Both the position numbers and the translations under genes were made by a program. Shown one piece after another: positions 1 through 8,830 of a stretch of 64,000 bases of DNA. Source of the stretch: an uncultured Pseudomonadota bacterium (GTDB lineage: Bacteria > Pseudomonadota > Gammaproteobacteria > Ga0077536); contig CAIKBL010000069.1 of assembly GCA_903825645.1 (NCBI GenBank), forward strand, positions 55,247 through 119,246, in the 5' to 3' direction. Under the pieces are notes generated by a model, which did no database searches, was not told the origin of the DNA, and worked only from the letters and a program-made list of their open reading frames with translations. Each line of letters opens with the position of its first letter. Within the stretch, counting starts at the first letter, position 1.

Positions 1-2
1 TC

Positions 3-1580
3 TGGGCGCAAAATCGTTATGGCACTTGGCGATATCAGGTGCTTGAAGCCGCGATGAGAACCTTGGACGAGGTAGAGACGTGGCCTATTTATCAGCGTCT
101 CGAAAGCGTCCGTCTGCGGGCCTGCCTTGCGCGAGACCTGCCGGGCTTGCATCGTGAGATGGAGGCCATCGCCTACGGCGATGAAGCCGCGCGTCTGGCG
201 TGGCAGGCGTTCGTTAAGCGGGTGGCCGTGCTCGAAGCGCCGCATGCGACTGCGCTTGACAGCCTTGCCCTGGTCTCGAGTTGCCGTGGTCAGCCCTTAC
301 CGCCACCACTGCGCTTCCAGGGCGAAATGTTTCCGGCCAAGGTGCGTGAAATTCTCTCACAGCGGATGTCGCGCGAGCGGGCAGCCCTCCAAAAGGCGCT
401 CAATTCCCTGCAACGAGATCTGGAGCTACAGACGCCCGACGATCAGGCATCAGGAGCCGAAACCCCTAATCGCTTCACCGTTGGCAATGCCAACGATAAG
501 ACCCCGAATACCGAGCATTACGAGCTCAAATACAACGATCAGCAAGTGCCGATGGGACCCGAGCTCGAAGCGCTGTTGAATTCGATTCTGCAGGATTTGG
601 GTGACATTGATGAGGATTACCTTAATCCGCACCCGATGCGCGATATCTACCCCGCCGAGCAAGAATCAAAACACGGGCCAGGAACGGAGCCCGAGGCGCT
701 GCCGGGCGTACGCGTCGAGCTTTATCCCGAATGGGACTACACACGGCAGCGTTTCCGGGAAGATTTTTGTGCACTGACCGAGCAGGACGTGCCGTTCGGG
801 AACGAAGACTTCGTGACACGGACACGCGAGAAATATCACGGATTGTCCAAGTCGATCCAGCGCGTATTCGAGGCCATCTTGAGTGAAGCGCAGCGTCAGA
901 AAAAGCAGCCGCATGGTGATGAGCTCGATCTCGATGCGTTGATCGAGGCACATGTCGATCGCCTTCAGGGCCGAGAGATGAGCGATCGACTCTATACGCA
1001 TTTTCGAAAGGTCGGACGCAGTGTGGCGGTGATGTTCATGGTCGACATGAGCGGCTCCACCAAGGGTTGGGTCAATGATGCCGAACGGGAATCGTTGGTC
1101 CTGCTTTGCGAGGCCGTGGCGATGTTAGGGGATCAGTACGCGATCTACGGTTTTTCAGGACGCACGAACAAGCGCTGCGAAATCTACCGGATCAAGACAT
1201 TCCGCGAGCCATACGACACAGAGGTCAAGCGGCGTATTAGTGGGATGGCGCCCAAAGCTTATACCCGCATGGGCGTTGCGATCCGACATTTGAGCAAAAT
1301 GTTGAATACCGTTCAGGCCAAGACAAAGTTGTTGATCACGCTCTCGGACGGCAAACCGGAAGACTACGGCAGCTATCGCGGACGCTACGGCATCGAGGAT
1401 ACCCGGCATGCGCTCCTTGAGGCCCGGAGAAGCGGAATACATCCCTTTTGCATCACTATCGACAAGGAAGCCCAATCCTACCTCCCGCACATGTATGGGC
1501 CCTCGAGCTTTACGGTCGTCGACGAAGTCCAAAAACTCCCCTACAAAGTCGCCGACATTTACCGGCGGCTCACGACCTGA
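3..1580 (+). CDS. NorD/CbbO-family VWA-domain protein (5' partial)
   Basis: The frame is open to the left edge, so the true start lies outside the window; the first usable start inside is GTG at 39. The C-terminal ~180 residues form a von Willebrand A domain with a complete MIDAS metal site: DMSGS (336-340 counted from 39), a Thr in AYTRMG, and an Asp in LSDGKPED. This C-terminus matches the NorD/CbbO family. NorD is needed for maturation of nitric oxide reductase, while CbbO works with a MoxR-type ATPase (CbbQ) to reactivate Rubisco. The partner AAA+ gene should lie upstream, outside the window, so the two roles cannot be separated here. The gene is followed directly by tRNA-Arg. Confidence 0.85.
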   Translation, partial: WAQNRYGTWRYQVLEAAMRTLDEVETWPIYQRLESVRLRACLARDLPGLHREMEAIAYGDEAARLAWQAFVKRVAVLEAPHATALDSLALVSSCRGQPLPPPLRFQGEMFPAKVREILSQRMSRERAALQKALNSLQRDLELQTPDDQASGAETPNRFTVGNANDKTPNTEHYELKYNDQQVPMGPELEALLNSILQDLGDIDEDYLNPHPMRDIYPAEQESKHGPGTEPEALPGVRVELYPEWDYTRQRFREDFCALTEQDVPFGNEDFVTRTREKYHGLSKSIQRVFEAILSEAQRQKKQPHGDELDLDALIEAHVDRLQGREMSDRLYTHFRKVGRSVAVMFMVDMSGSTKGWVNDAERESLVLLCEAVAMLGDQYAIYGFSGRTNKRCEIYRIKTFREPYDTEVKRRISGMAPKAYTRMGVAIRHLSKMLNTVQAKTKLLITLSDGKPEDYGSYRGRYGIEDTRHALLEARRSGIHPFCITIDKEAQSYLPHMYGPSSFTVVDEVQKLPYKVADIYRRLTT

Positions 1581-1637
1581 GTGGTCCGGCGATAGGCGCG
1601 CCGCTCGCTTTTGGCTAGAATCGTCGCTTAACGCTAC

Positions 1638-1714
1638 GCGCCCGTAGCTCAGCTGGATAGAGTGCAGGCCTCCGAAGCCTGAGGTCACAGGTTCGAACCC
1701 TGTCGGGCGCGCCA
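1638..1714 (+). tRNA. tRNA-Arg (anticodon CCG)
   Basis: A 77-nt cloverleaf. The acceptor GCGCCCG pairs with CGGGCGC, the D arm is GCTC..., the anticodon stem CAGGC/GCCTG encloses loop CTCCGAA (anticodon CCG), and the T loop is TTCGAAC. The 3' CCA is encoded. An AT-rich tract follows immediately (1715-1770), but I see no integrase gene or duplicated tRNA 3' end nearby. Confidence 0.97.
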
Positions 1715-2039
1715 AAATAGATTACAAAAACAATAAATTAAAGAGATTTTTGATAAAAAAACGACTACGATTTGCATGGTAGTGGCACGGCAGACAGAGC
1801 GAAAAGCCGTTGTGTCAGTGTTGAACAGCACAGTCTTTGAACCTGCATCTCAGCAACGTGTGCTAAAAGCACTCAGCGAATCGCTCAAGTCCCAAAGCGT
1901 TCAGGTCACTTTAGGTTCGATTCTTGCGACGCTTCAATGGATCAAGCACTACCCATCGAAACGCCGTGCACTGCACCCACCGCAGTGCTGGGAAAACAGA
2001 AACGCCGAAGTCACGCCATCAGAAACGACGGCAGAGAAT
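1715..2039. other. AT-rich intergenic region without a convincing gene
   Basis: About 325 bases between tRNA-Arg and the 3' end of the diguanylate cyclase gene. The first ~60 bases are strongly AT-rich compared with the GC-rich surroundings. A 96-codon frame (1776-2066, +) exists but has no visible ribosome-binding site and no family I recognise, and it runs into the convergent gene. It may be a remnant of transferred DNA behind the tRNA, but nothing proves it. Confidence 0.4.
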
Positions 2040-3803
2040 CTACGTATTCCTCGAGACTGCCTCTAGGGGTAGTCTCTCAGGTGTCTTGTTCCCGTCGTCG
2101 ATACAACAGCGGTTGCGGCCCAAATTTTTGGCCCGATAGAGTGCGCGATCCGTGCGCTCAAATACGTCTTCTACTGTGTCGCCGTCTCGGAAGTGCGAAA
2201 TGCCACAAGACACCGTGACCGGTACGGGCTCATCCTTAAAGCGAAATTGGCTCGACCCAATGGCCGCGCGAAGCTTTTCGGCGACCCTGGCGGCACTCTC
2301 AATATCGACGTCCGGCATGACGAGAACGAACTCTTCGCCTCCGCAGCGACAAATCAGATCGACACCGCGGATGTGTTTGCGCATCAGGCCCGCAACCGAG
2401 ATAAGCACCTTGTCGCCGGTCGAGTGACCAAATTGGTCGTTGATGTTCTTGAACAGATCCAGATCGAAAATCACCAGCGACAAATCACCGCCCGAGCGTG
2501 TCCAGTGCAGATACGCTTGCTGGATGCCCTCCATATAACCTAGGCGGTTATATGCGCCGGTGAGTGGATCAATCAGATTAAGACTGTGCTGCTCATCAAA
2601 ATCGTTCTGCAGTTGGGCCATTTCGTGTTCTAGTTCGGACAGTCTTCGCAATGTTTCGGCAACGTGCACGCGTGCATCTTGTTGACGAACGCCCTCTGCT
2701 TTGACGTGCTGGTCGATCGAATCTTCGATTTTTACCAGTTGATCGGCCACGAAAAGCTTCAGTTCGTTGATTTCTTCTTCCTCAACTACGCGTTCCCGCA
2801 TCTCTTTCATCTGTCCCTGGAGAGCGTGCTGCATCTCGACAGATTTTTTGACCGTATTTTCATGGGTGTAACCGCTGTGTCGTAGGTTCGTGCTGAGCTC
2901 TTCTACCCGCTGCACGATTCGTGCGAGAAATTCGCTCAGCTCCTTGAGTTCCCGTTCATATCCCAGACGCTGTGATTTCAAGCCGCCACCGAGCTGACGA
3001 GCGGCCACGACGAGATCCATTTCGTTCTCGGCGGCTTCAATTCGGCCACGGACATTCTCGATTGAACGGTCGTGATGGTCCAGCGGCTCGATCGCTTTGA
3101 AGATTTCCGCTAATAGCCGGCGGCACAACGCCACGTTATCTGGTGGCAGTGAGGCGATTGTGTTTTGCAGCGCGAAAGACAACGCCGTGGCAGTCTCTTC
3201 TGCCAAATCAAGGCAGGCACGTTGAGTACGCGCCTCATCGAGGCGGTGACGGAGATTCTGAACCGTACCCGCGAGCTGATTTTCTGTTTCCAACAGATGG
3301 AGTAACCGGGATAACGGCGCATTCCCGGAGCCGGTTTCACCCGGTTCGGGGATGATTTCGCGGTCATGCAGCTGGTGATTGATGAGCTGGACGGATGCGC
3401 GGCTCAAGCGTTCGAGCTCGTCTTGGGTCCGGGCACCCGCTAGCCTAAGCTGAAGAGCCCGCCCTTGCGCGCCCGATTCCGGATCTAGTCGGATCTGGCC
3501 CAGAAAATTCGCTAATTGGCACGCAACGCCGGTGACATCCGGGGAACGTTGGGTGATTTCGGTGATCTGCTCGACCACTTCATCGATCAGCGTGAGTACC
3601 GCGATGCTTTTCGGGGCGGTTTTGATGGCCTGGCCGAGTCGCTTCAGGCGTGCATCAAGACTAGGATCTTGTCCGCGAAATGAAAAAAGTAGTTTGACGA
3701 ATGCGCGCTGCAAGCCCAGCCCTTGCCCAGGGTCGCCGGCCAGTCGCCCACGCTGGCCCTCGGGCTCATCGGCGCTGGTGGTCAGTGGCGTCACTCCAAT
3801 CAT
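2040..3803 (-). CDS. diguanylate cyclase (GGDEF domain, with I-site)
   Basis: 587 residues that should make cyclic di-GMP from two GTP. The first ~385 residues are predicted mostly helical and resemble no sensor domain I can name; about 320-385 looks like coiled coil. The C-terminal GGDEF domain starts at DPLTGAYNR. Its active-site signature is GGEEF (488-492), a catalytically competent variant. An RxxD inhibitory site (RGVD, 479-482) lies exactly five residues before it, so product feedback inhibition is expected. There is no signal peptide or membrane segment, so it is probably cytosolic. It is transcribed away from dsbA and converges on tRNA-Arg. A PilZ protein at 24 kb could be one of its effectors, but that is only inference. 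Confidence 0.92.
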   Translation of the reverse strand: MIGVTPLTTSADEPEGQRGRLAGDPGQGLGLQRAFVKLLFSFRGQDPSLDARLKRLGQAIKTAPKSIAVLTLIDEVVEQITEITQRSPDVTGVACQLANFLGQIRLDPESGAQGRALQLRLAGARTQDELERLSRASVQLINHQLHDREIIPEPGETGSGNAPLSRLLHLLETENQLAGTVQNLRHRLDEARTQRACLDLAEETATALSFALQNTIASLPPDNVALCRRLLAEIFKAIEPLDHHDRSIENVRGRIEAAENEMDLVVAARQLGGGLKSQRLGYERELKELSEFLARIVQRVEELSTNLRHSGYTHENTVKKSVEMQHALQGQMKEMRERVVEEEEINELKLFVADQLVKIEDSIDQHVKAEGVRQQDARVHVAETLRRLSELEHEMAQLQNDFDEQHSLNLIDPLTGAYNRLGYMEGIQQAYLHWTRSGGDLSLVIFDLDLFKNINDQFGHSTGDKVLISVAGLMRKHIRGVDLICRCGGEEFVLVMPDVDIESAARVAEKLRAAIGSSQFRFKDEPVPVTVSCGISHFRDGDTVEDVFERTDRALYRAKNLGRNRCCIDDGNKTPERLPLEAVSRNT

Positions 3804-3915
3804 TCGGCATGTACCTACGATGAATCAAAACGGGCTGTGTCGCCTTCGAAGCCTCGTCCGTCTGTTGCATCACGGAGACATGCCATGGGGCATGCCTGTT
3901 TGCGGGGGACTTCGG

Positions 3916-4536
3916 TTACCGGGCTCTCTCCCTAGCGACCAAGAAGTCGATAACCTTTAGGACTTCGTCCGAGCCTCCAGCGAGCTGAGCACCGGTCCGA
4001 TATTTGCCGTTGACAATGATGGAAGGCACGCCGGTAATTCCCGAATCGCGGGTGTAACGCATGGCTTGCTTGACCTTCCCATCAATACTGAAGCCGTTGT
4101 AAGCGGCCTTGAACTGCGCTTCATTGATTCCCTGGAGCACCGCAAATCGAACCATCCCGGCCTCATCGGAGATTTGTTGTCCCTCCTCGTGCATGGCTTT
4201 AAATAGCGCTGGATGAAATGTTGACATGATCCCGAGCGCTTCTGCGGCATAAAAGGCGCGCGCATGCGGCACCCAATTTTCGGCAAACACCGCCGGTATG
4301 CGCCGGAATACCACGTCGGCAGGTTTTTGCTTTAGCCACTTGTTAATGATGGGTTCGAAATGGAAGCAATGCGGGCAGCCATACCAGAAAAGCTCTACGA
4401 CTTCGACTTTGCCCGGTTTTTCTACGGGAATTGGCGTCACCAGAAGCTGGTAGTGCTTTCCCTCCTGATAGAGCTCTTCGCAAGAGGCGACGAGGGTAGC
4501 CAAAGACAACAGGCAGGCGACAATAAGGCGTGACAT
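3916..4536 (-). CDS. dsbA: DsbA-family thiol:disulfide interchange protein, lipoprotein-type
   Basis: 206 residues with a thioredoxin-fold active site CPHC (54-57) in the context FWYGCPHC, the DsbA signature, and a cis-proline segment GVPSIIVNG. It should oxidise cysteine pairs in proteins exported to the periplasm. The N-terminus is a signal peptide ending in VAS-C (Cys19), which reads as a lipobox. The mature protein would therefore be lipid-anchored, as known for some Neisseria DsbA proteins, rather than soluble as in E. coli. It lies 27 bases after the cytochrome c4 gene on the same strand; dsbA and cytochrome c4 next to engB is a common gammaproteobacterial arrangement. Confidence 0.93.
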   Translation of the reverse strand: MSRLIVACLLSLATLVASCEELYQEGKHYQLLVTPIPVEKPGKVEVVELFWYGCPHCFHFEPIINKWLKQKPADVVFRRIPAVFAENWVPHARAFYAAEALGIMSTFHPALFKAMHEEGQQISDEAGMVRFAVLQGINEAQFKAAYNGFSIDGKVKQAMRYTRDSGITGVPSIIVNGKYRTGAQLAGGSDEVLKVIDFLVARERAR

Positions 4537-4563
4537 TAAGGTTTTCCTGAATCAGGACAGGGT

Positions 4564-5157
4564 TTAATGGAGACCTTCGATGAAGCGAGCGACGTTCTCC
4601 ATTTCTTCGTTCGACAACCGCGCGGCGATGGTGCGCATGATGGCCTTTGGATCAGTCGCGCGCGCGCCGGATTTATAGGCCTGGAGTTGCAATATCGTGT
4701 ATTTCGCGTGCTGACCTCGCAGCGCTGGGAAATTTGCCGGCGGATTTCCTGCCCCGTTGGGGGAATGACACGCCATGCAGGCGGGTACGCCTGTCACTTT
4801 GTTGCCCCCGCGATAAAGCGCGGCACCCGCTTGTGCACTGCTATCTACCGCGTTGATCTTGAGGGACTGGCCGGCAAAATAGTCCGCAATGTCGGCCATA
4901 TCCCGGTCGTTTAGGGTGGCGGCCATGGCATTCATGCTGCTGTTCTTTCGTGCACCGCTCTTGAATGCCTGCAGTTGCGCTACTATGTAGCCAGTATGTT
5001 GCCCGGCTAAGTTTGGCCATTCCGGGTTGATTACACTGTTCCCGTCTGCTCCATGGCAAGCCGAGCATGTTATGGCCTTGGCCCGCCCGTCATCCGCCAG
5101 CACAGCACCGGCGGCGAAAACTAACCCTAAACACAGAAGCTTTTTGATTTGATTCAT
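4564..5157 (-). CDS. cytochrome c4, di-heme
   Basis: 197 residues from the ATG at 5157. An in-frame ATG at 5205 is also possible, but the later start gives a clean signal peptide (MNQIKKLLCLGLVFAAGAVLA). The mature protein is a tandem duplication of a class I cytochrome c fold, with heme attachment motifs CSACH and CMACH and downstream Met ligands in matching MNAMAATL and MRTIAARL segments. Cytochrome c4 carries electrons from the bc1 complex to terminal oxidases or NO reductase in the periplasm. It is transcribed with dsbA, whose product may help the apocytochrome's thiols. engB is divergent. Confidence 0.93.
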   Translation of the reverse strand: MNQIKKLLCLGLVFAAGAVLADDGRAKAITCSACHGADGNSVINPEWPNLAGQHTGYIVAQLQAFKSGARKNSSMNAMAATLNDRDMADIADYFAGQSLKINAVDSSAQAGAALYRGGNKVTGVPACMACHSPNGAGNPPANFPALRGQHAKYTILQLQAYKSGARATDPKAIMRTIAARLSNEEMENVARFIEGLH

Positions 5158-5312
5158 CGACTGCTCATCTTTCGAAAAACCGGATCCGTTATAAGTAGCG
5201 GCCACCAGCGGAACTGCTCGCCGTCAGGCGCTAATATACCGCGAATAGCTGGGATTTTCGTGTCCCGTTACCCTCAATCTGCTGTTCCTGTCAGTCCGGA
5301 CGTATACCCCCT

Positions 5313-5951
5313 ATGAGTACAGTTCTTCCTGAGCACGGTTATTTCCGTCAGGCCTCCTTTTTGTTGAGTGTGCCGGAGGTTCACTTGCTGCCACCCGATA
5401 CGGGCGCCGAAATTGCCGTCGTGGGGCGTTCGAACGTGGGCAAGTCTACCGTTCTGAATGCGCTTTGCGACCAGCAAGGGCTTGCGCGGACCAGTCGAAC
5501 ACCCGGACGTACGCAGCAAATCGTGGTGTTCGATTTGGCTCAAGGGCGTCGGCTACTTGATTTGCCTGGCTTTGGTTACGCCGCGGTGCGTCGTACGCTG
5601 CGCGAACAATGGGGGGAAACGATCCCCCGTGTATTGAACGAGCGCCGCAGCCTCATCGGTCTCTTACTGCTCGCCGACGCTCGCTTCCCGCTCAAACAAG
5701 AAGAACGTGACTTGCTCCAGTGGTGTGTGACGGAGCGGGTTCGAGTGCAAGTAGTGCTCAACAAGACAGACAAAGTGAACCGGCAAGTAGCCATACAGGC
5801 GCTTCGAGACGTCTCTACATTATTGGACGCGAGTCAATTAGATACCGTCCCGTTGCTCGTTTCTGCCACCGCGAAGAGCGGCATTGGCGAACTCCGTGGG
5901 CGTTTGCACGCCTGGTACGCCGACAGCTTAAAAGAAGGCCCCGGCTCTTGA
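5313..5951 (+). CDS. engB: ribosome biogenesis GTPase YihA/YsxC (EngB)
   Basis: 212 residues, normal for this TRAFAC GTPase that acts in late 50S subunit assembly. The G motifs are complete: G1 GRSNVGKS, G3 DLPGFGYA, G4 NKTDK, G5 SATAKSG. The ATG at 5313 lies close behind the divergent cytochrome c4 promoter region. The placement beside cytochrome c4 and dsbA is conserved in many gammaproteobacteria. Confidence 0.96.
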   Translation: MSTVLPEHGYFRQASFLLSVPEVHLLPPDTGAEIAVVGRSNVGKSTVLNALCDQQGLARTSRTPGRTQQIVVFDLAQGRRLLDLPGFGYAAVRRTLREQWGETIPRVLNERRSLIGLLLLADARFPLKQEERDLLQWCVTERVRVQVVLNKTDKVNRQVAIQALRDVSTLLDASQLDTVPLLVSATAKSGIGELRGRLHAWYADSLKEGPGS

Positions 5952-6036
5952 TCACAGGGGGCTGATCAGATCCCGGGGCCATGACGAGGCCGCGTTAAAG
6001 GACGCGGCCCGCAATTCCTGCCAGGGAGTGAGTTGA

Positions 6037-6065
6037 CAGGCCCGTTCGTCAAACGAACGGGCCTG
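6037..6065. terminator. 13-bp perfect inverted repeat between engB and rpmE
   Basis: Arms CAGGCCCGTTCGT and ACGAACGGGCCTG pair perfectly around a CAA loop. It lies between two converging genes and probably ends engB transcription, although no T-run follows on either strand. A factor-independent terminator is therefore less certain than the hairpin itself. Confidence 0.6.
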
Positions 6066-6096
6066 AATAGACTGACGGGGTTGTCGAAAGTTCCCG

Positions 6097-6119
6097 ACCG
6101 TGGGCGACGGGCCCACGGT
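6097..6119 (-). terminator. hairpin just downstream of rpmE
   Basis: Arms ACCGTGGGC and GCCCACGGT with a 5-nt loop, 6 bases beyond the rpmE stop codon. On the minus strand it is followed by CGGGAACTTT, a weak T-tract. It most likely acts as the rpmE terminator or 3' stabiliser. Confidence 0.55.
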
Positions 6120-6125
6120 ATGCAC

Positions 6126-6329
6126 TCATACGCCGTATTTGCGCCGGAACTTGTCTACCCGACCTGCGGTGTCGGTTACTTTCTGATGTCCAGTGTAGAA
6201 CGGGTGGCAGGCTGAGCACACATCGACGTTCAACGTTTCAGACTTCAACGTCGAGCGTGTTGCAAAAGTGTTGCCGCAGCTGCAAACCACATTGACGTCA
6301 TTGTAAGCGGGATGGATGTCTGCTTTCAT
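6126..6329 (-). CDS. rpmE: 50S ribosomal protein L31, zinc-binding type
   Basis: 67 residues with the L31 start MKADIHPAY and the four zinc-ligand cysteines of the C+ form: C16 and C18 in CSCGNTF, and C38 and C41 in CSACHPF. This is the zinc-containing paralogue; the zinc-free form that replaces it under zinc starvation is not seen in this window. It stands alone, convergent with engB and flanked by hairpins. Confidence 0.97.
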   Translation of the reverse strand: MKADIHPAYNDVNVVCSCGNTFATRSTLKSETLNVDVCSACHPFYTGHQKVTDTAGRVDKFRRKYGV

Positions 6330-6412
6330 AGGCTCCGCCGGCGGGCATTATACGTGGAACAAGGGCCGGCAATCCTAGCTGGCTGACCTCTTAAATTCAA
6401 GTCGTCCGAATT

Positions 6413-6811
6413 TCACTTCAGGCCGGGCGCCTGGGGGAATGCCACTACCTCGGCAGATTTCGGTCTCGCGAGTGGTTCGCGCCGGCCATGACCGAGCTCC
6501 TGTAACCGAGTGGCCAAGCCTTTTTCGCCGACGACGTTTTGCCACATGAGGTTAGAAATTTTAAGACAAGCCCCCAGCGGTGTTGTCGCGCGCTCGCGGA
6601 TGGTCTCGATTTGCCATTGCAGTCCTTTCAGGCGGGGCTGTACGCTCAAGGGGGCGGACTCGATAAGGCTGTCCAGCATGAGCCTACGGGCTTCTTCAAA
6701 GGCGGGCGGATTTTCTTGTGCAAGCCGCGCCCAAGCATCAAATACGAATTCGTCTTCAGGTCCCATGATGTGGGGCTTCACTTGTTGATTAACGCGCGCC
6801 TGATTCTGCAC
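6413..6811 (-). CDS. DUF3135-family protein
   Basis: 132 residues from a GTG start; an ATG at 6766 would give a shorter 117-residue form. The core FDAWARLAQENPPAFEEAR... and the later RLKGLQWQIETIRERA are typical of DUF3135, a small uncharacterised family widespread in gammaproteobacteria. No signal peptide or membrane segment is visible, and the function is unknown. It is transcribed in the same direction as rpmE, 83 bases upstream of it. Confidence 0.75.
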   Translation of the reverse strand: MQNQARVNQQVKPHIMGPEDEFVFDAWARLAQENPPAFEEARRLMLDSLIESAPLSVQPRLKGLQWQIETIRERATTPLGACLKISNLMWQNVVGEKGLATRLQELGHGRREPLARPKSAEVVAFPQAPGLK

Positions 6812-7043
6812 CTCTGCGGTCTCAACACCAAGTCCGTAAAAGTTAAATCTTTCCGACCGCTAGGAATGGGCCGCGGTCAGCTTAGGCCATAGTGTCCGGT
6901 CAAGGCGCTGCGCGTGCCGCGATAGGCTTACTACGAACCGATTTAAAGCGTATCGCCGGGCTCCGCCGGGGCATGACTGTTCGGCAGGTAGCCGCGAACC
7001 ATCTGCCCACAAAGAGGCTAGCTGAACGACCCGTCACCGCTGT

Positions 7044-7787
7044 TCAGACGCGGAAACCGCCATGCCGGCGTCGGCTCTGGTAGTCCATGAGGTAAGCGCC
7101 GAAGCCGAATCCCACGAGTAGGGCGATGACAAGCCCGAGCAGCACGACGGGGCTCGAGCCTACGAACAGGGAAGTCGCTGACGCGGTGGTTCCCGCCTCT
7201 GCGGGACCGGTGCGCATTTCCAGCAGGGCGCGCTCCGCTTTTTCGAGCTTTTCGGTGAGCTTAAGGTTAGCGGCCTCCAACTCTGACGACACGGATGCTC
7301 GCGTGCTAGACGATGGCGTGGATTTGCGCAGTTTTTCGAGCGCGGTCTCCAATTCACTGGTTTTCAGTTTTTGGGTGGATAATTGGCCCTTCAAATCGGT
7401 ATTTTCATTGGTCAGGGTATCTACCTTGCCGGTCGCTCCCGTGGCCTTGCTCTCTGGCGTTCCCAACGCCTTAATCCGATCGGCAAGTGCCTGCTTGTCT
7501 TGTTTCAGCTGCGCCAATTGTGCGGCCGCCGGCGGCTCCGTCATGAGATAGGCCGTGTCTACCCACCCTACGGCACCATTGGCATCCTTGACCTTCGCGA
7601 CCTCCCCTTTACGCTCCATCACTTGTAGTTTGCTACCGGTTGGGAGCGCCTTGACGATCGCGCTATTGAGATCTTCCTCTTGATGGATGCCCACAAGCAG
7701 GCGATCGATCACGAAGGCGGTTTCGGCGAGGGCCGGGGTGCTGGCGAATAATATTGCGAGCAAAAACGGACGGGGGGAGATCTTCAT
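7044..7787 (-). CDS. TIGR04211-type SH3/coiled-coil membrane protein
   Basis: 247 residues from the ATG at 7787, which begins a signal peptide (MKISPRPFLLAILFASTPALA); the open frame extends further upstream but that part lacks features. An SH3-like domain (about 22-90, with a GWVDTAYL core) is followed by a long Lys/Glu/Leu-rich coiled coil (about 95-205) and a C-terminal membrane segment (about 208-230). It ends in SRRRHGGFRV, the hallmark end of this family, which is related to YgiM. It is probably an inner-membrane protein with most of its mass in the periplasm. The role is unknown, and a cell-envelope function is inferred from the SH3 fold. Confidence 0.85.
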   Translation of the reverse strand: MKISPRPFLLAILFASTPALAETAFVIDRLLVGIHQEEDLNSAIVKALPTGSKLQVMERKGEVAKVKDANGAVGWVDTAYLMTEPPAAAQLAQLKQDKQALADRIKALGTPESKATGATGKVDTLTNENTDLKGQLSTQKLKTSELETALEKLRKSTPSSSTRASVSSELEAANLKLTEKLEKAERALLEMRTGPAEAGTTASATSLFVGSSPVVLLGLVIALLVGFGFGAYLMDYQSRRRHGGFRV

Positions 7788-7849
7788 GGCTGCAAGTTGT
7801 AATCCGAATCGGGGCGGGCGTCCAGTACGGCGCAATCCGGGGGGCTGAG

Positions 7850-8803
7850 CTATCCTCCATGCCGGGATAGGCGTAAAACCAGGCAAGAAAGTAGACACAC
7901 ACTCCCTACGAAAATGACTAATCCGAGCGCACAAGCGAAAAGGCGAGCCCGTGTTTCAAGTGCATCCTCAGTGCCCGCCGAGAGCAGGAACGGCCGCTGA
8001 TGATCTCTTGAGTCGATGAGGGTGTCCACGGCCGGGGGGAGCTTGTCGGTCGCGGCGACTTCCTGCTCTGCGGCACGACGCGCAGCCGCCCATTCGATTT
8101 CATCGATGACGCCATCTCTATTCGCGTCAAAACGGTTTTTCAGGCTGACTTGATCCTGCTTCCATTCATGTAGCAAGGCGGCGACATCTTGGTTGACGGC
8201 ATCCGAATTGGCTCCAGCCATCGACCTAAATTGGCCTAATGCGACTAAAGGGGCCCCGATGGCAATGCGCTCTTCTGAATAGCGATATTGACGCCCGAAG
8301 CCCGCTAGTCCCAACCACCGGACCCAATTTGCCGGGCGATTGATTCCTCCCGGTAGCGGGGAATCACCGTACCAGTGGTCGTGAGCCGAAGGGGTGACAT
8401 GCGCCCCTTCGGGATCGACGACACAAGATCCTGTGCCATCCCTAAGCGCGAACAGATGTTCACTGATTCCTTTGTCAATGGTATGCCAGTTGCGGTCGCT
8501 ACGACCCCGGGAAAAACTATTTTCGCGACATTCGACCTGGTAACGGAACCACACACAAGGTAGGCCAGAAAGTGTCGCATAAATCGGATCGCCCGGGAGC
8601 AAAGCGGCATATCCCTGCATTTCCACGTAGCCTTGGGCGGCTGAACGGATTTTGGAGGTCGCCGTATTGGCCATCAGCCGTTGGTAGCGAAACTGGCGTG
8701 CGGCCTCATTGAGAAGGAGCAACAACGCCGCGAAAAATAATGCTGCTGCGCCCCAAAAATGGGGCGCAGTTGCGGTGTTCATCGCAATGAAAAACGCAGA
8801 CAT
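7850..8803 (-). CDS. GIDE-domain membrane protein with an EF-hand
   Basis: 317 residues. An N-terminal membrane segment (about 14-34) is followed by a region resembling the GIDE domain found between the membrane segments of eukaryotic MULAN/MAPL-type E3 ligases (G-Y-V-E-M-Q-G and the W-F-R-Y-Q-V-E strand). No RING finger is present, so no ligase activity should be assumed. A canonical calcium-binding EF-hand loop follows (DANRDGVIDEIE, about residue 224), and a last membrane segment lies near the C-terminus. It sits 27 bases downstream of lemA on the same strand. GIDE-LemA neighbourhoods recur in bacteria, pointing to a shared membrane role that remains undefined. Confidence 0.75.
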   Translation of the reverse strand: MSAFFIAMNTATAPHFWGAAALFFAALLLLLNEAARQFRYQRLMANTATSKIRSAAQGYVEMQGYAALLPGDPIYATLSGLPCVWFRYQVECRENSFSRGRSDRNWHTIDKGISEHLFALRDGTGSCVVDPEGAHVTPSAHDHWYGDSPLPGGINRPANWVRWLGLAGFGRQYRYSEERIAIGAPLVALGQFRSMAGANSDAVNQDVAALLHEWKQDQVSLKNRFDANRDGVIDEIEWAAARRAAEQEVAATDKLPPAVDTLIDSRDHQRPFLLSAGTEDALETRARLFACALGLVIFVGSVCLLSCLVLRLSRHGG

Positions 8804-8830
8804 AGACGCTATGTGAAGCGCAACGAAGAA

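Noticed and set aside
1776..2066. A 96-codon frame after tRNA-Arg
   Set aside because: No ribosome-binding site, no recognised family, and it overlaps the convergent diguanylate cyclase gene.
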